Shown piece after piece: positions 6,206 through 7,343 of a DNA stretch of 7,343 nt (within the stretch, counting starts at the first letter, position 1; each line of letters opens with the position of its first letter). Source of the stretch: Planctomycetota bacterium (GTDB taxonomy: Bacteria; Planctomycetota; Phycisphaerae; UBA1845); NCBI GenBank assembly GCA_022561415.1, contig JADFRH010000116.1:1-7343 (forward strand), read 5' to 3'. Below the pieces are notes generated by a model. That model saw only the letters and a program-made list of their open reading frames with translations. It was not told where the DNA came from and did not search any database. Both the position numbers and the translations under genes were made by a program.

Positions 6206-7168
6206 TCAGTCAGGCCATCGTAGAACGCTGTCCATGGGTCGATCGAGCAAAGCACCCAACGGATCGAGAGCGGCACGATCTGTGCCCAAGGGGGCTAGCG
6301 CTAGCGGGCCGCGCACGCGCTCAAACGGTACGAGATCGTAGTAGACAGACTCGATCACCTCATTCATCTGCGACGGGCTGCACCGACAGTGCATCGTGAT
6401 GATCCGCCGGCTCGGCGCCGCGACATACAAGTACGGCCCCATCGGTAGGGGACCGTCTTCCAATGCGCGAAGCACTATCGCTCCGGGCACATCCTCGACA
6501 CTTTTTTCCGCTGCGAATCGACGTCCAACAAGCGCCGGCCCATACTCCGCCTCGGCGGCCAGTTCGAACGAGGCCGACAGAAACAGCGAACGTGGACCGG
6601 CCGCTGCCCCGCTCGATGGGTCAACGCTCGCGGTCTCATAGACGATCGGGAACCCGTCCGCACCAAGAACGATGCGCAGTCCCTTCCCGGCGATAAACGA
6701 ACCCTGCGGTGTGTCGATCGAATAGAACCAACGGTACGTCAGCGTATCGTATGACGAGCCGCGCACACTGATCGCGCCGGTTTCAACGTACACGGTGGGT
6801 AGCTCGGTGCTCACGCCGACACGACCGCCGTCGATTTCTTCAAGAGCACCGAAGCGGAGCGTGTGCGCCGCGCCTTGGGTCTCGTCCGGCACTTCATGCA
6901 CGATCAGCGGCGCCAGATCGAGCCGCCGGCCGTAGGGGGTTCCATCGCGCGGTTTCAGCAGCACGGCCCATTCGAAAAGGCGGTGGACTTGCTCACGGTA
7001 GCCGCGATGGCGATCACGAGCGGCCACCGATAACGAAGCCCCGTCCGAGCTTTGCTGCGTGGAAAAGATGCAGCCGCCCGACAACGACAAGAGCGCGCCG
7101 AGCGACCAAACGACCGCCCAGCGGCCGGGGTGTCGCGGCGATGTTGACCTGCACGATTGAATGAACAT
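6206..7168 (-). CDS. Lipoprotein of unknown function, upstream of queE
   Basis: A 320-residue protein that I do not recognise. The N-terminus has Arg/His-rich residues, then a hydrophobic stretch (about 18-31) ending in LSGGC with Cys33, which suggests export and lipid attachment, though the -3 residue is Ser rather than Leu. The mature part is mixed: a helix-like stretch at 55-72, then alternating strands, for example around YRWFYSIDTPQGSFIAGKG (145-163) and IVLGADGFPIVYE (166-178). A C-x-C (C261, C263) lies in a short conserved-looking block, HCRCSPSQMNEVIES (260-274). Two Pro/Leu-rich repeats near the C-terminus include LALAPLG (289-295). It sits between the ArsC-family gene (11 bases away) and queE (6 bases away), so the three are very likely one transcript, but an envelope protein has no obvious role in deazaguanine synthesis. 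ATG 7168 is the only start compatible with the signal and the upstream stop; no Shine-Dalgarno is seen. Confidence 0.8.
   Translation of the reverse strand: MFIQSCRSTSPRHPGRWAVVWSLGALLSLSGGCIFSTQQSSDGASLSVAARDRHRGYREQVHRLFEWAVLLKPRDGTPYGRRLDLAPLIVHEVPDETQGAAHTLRFGALEEIDGGRVGVSTELPTVYVETGAISVRGSSYDTLTYRWFYSIDTPQGSFIAGKGLRIVLGADGFPIVYETASVDPSSGAAAGPRSLFLSASFELAAEAEYGPALVGRRFAAEKSVEDVPGAIVLRALEDGPLPMGPYLYVAAPSRRIITMHCRCSPSQMNEVIESVYYDLVPFERVRGPLALAPLGTDRAALDPLGALLDRPMDSVLRWPD
6294..6305. repeat. 12-bp perfect palindrome GCTAGCGCTAGC within the lipoprotein gene
   Basis: GCTAGC is present twice in tandem, forming a perfect 12-bp palindrome that contains CTAG twice. In the coding frame it encodes the Leu-Ala-Leu-Ala of LALAPLG. 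It is most simply a duplicated codon pair. Confidence 0.5.
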
Positions 7169-7179
7169 GGCCGACGAAA

Positions 7180-7343
7180 CTACAGAAGCTTCTCGTAAGA
7201 TTCCTCGTCGAAGCCGACCAGAAGCGTCTTTCCCTTTCTGATTGTCGGGGCTCGAAGGTTGCCCGTGGGGCCGAGCATGTGGGCGAGCAACGCCTCGTCG
7301 GCCGGCGGATCCTTTTTCATCGCGAACGTGATGATGCTTCCCC
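7180..7343 (-). CDS. ArsC-family protein, C-terminal part only (possible (seleno)protein family)
   Basis: Fifty-three residues and a TAG stop (7180-7182) are visible; the gene runs off the right edge. The frame reads a beta/alpha segment, then MKKDPPADEALLAHML and GPTGNLRAPTIRKGKTLLVGF, then a short acidic helix ending in Lys-Leu-Leu. The NLRAPTIRKGKTLLVGF part is the cis-Pro strand and hairpin of the thioredoxin-like ArsC/Spx fold. The combination resembles the family often named ArsC family (seleno)protein, in which the N-terminal redox pair is CxxC or contains selenocysteine. That motif is outside the window, so neither activity nor a Sec codon can be judged. It is the first visible gene of the operon with the lipoprotein (11-base gap) and queE. 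Arsenate reduction is not implied by the fold alone. Confidence 0.72.
   Translation of the reverse strand, partial: GSIITFAMKKDPPADEALLAHMLGPTGNLRAPTIRKGKTLLVGFDEESYEKLL

Overview
The window is a GC-rich bacterial chromosome segment that is almost fully coding, with six complete protein genes and one gene cut by the right edge. I see no rRNA, tRNA, CRISPR array, transposase, integrase or phage gene. Several things point to Planctomycetota, though none proves it: the QueE sequence, with its SPKL-NSTP segment and CPRLHIALYGNQRGT ending; the ArsC-like tail with GPTGNLRAPTIRKGKTLLVGF; the TMTC-like membrane/TPR protein; and mostly weak or absent Shine-Dalgarno sites. The assignment rests on remembered family resemblance.

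Layout from left to right. A short heptamer repeat (48-75) overlaps the end of a large minus-strand gene (65-2710) for a multi-pass membrane protein with a TPR tail, resembling TMTC/GT-C proteins. A 189-base divergent promoter region (2711-2899) follows. It carries a perfect 9-bp inverted repeat and promoter-like hexamers, then a strong ribosome binding site. It leads into a plus-strand DinB-family gene (2900-3403). Facing it, 22 bases away, is a minus-strand gene (3426-3893) for a small secreted, probably lipid-anchored YybH/DUF4440 protein. A 314-base divergent gap (3894-4207) separates this from a plus-strand c-di-GMP-type gene (4208-5500) with a degenerate GGDEF domain and an intact-looking HD-GYP domain.

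The right third is a compact minus-strand operon, read right to left: an ArsC-family protein (C-terminus only, 7180-7343), a lipoprotein of unknown function (6206-7168) and queE (5513-6199). The gaps are 11 and 6 bases, with no clear Shine-Dalgarno sites, so translational coupling is likely. QueE makes 7-carboxy-7-deazaguanine for queuosine-type tRNA modification or deazaguanine DNA modification. No queC, queD, queF or dpd partner is in view.

The genes do not form an obvious single system. The window reads as ordinary chromosome with a few points of interest: a GGDEF domain that has lost its signature next to a conserved HD-GYP; a tail from a family that includes selenoproteins, whose active site lies just outside the window; an uncharacterised lipoprotein locked in an operon with queE; and a symmetrical site in the TPR/DinB divergent promoter. 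I found no convincing evidence of a new multi-gene system.
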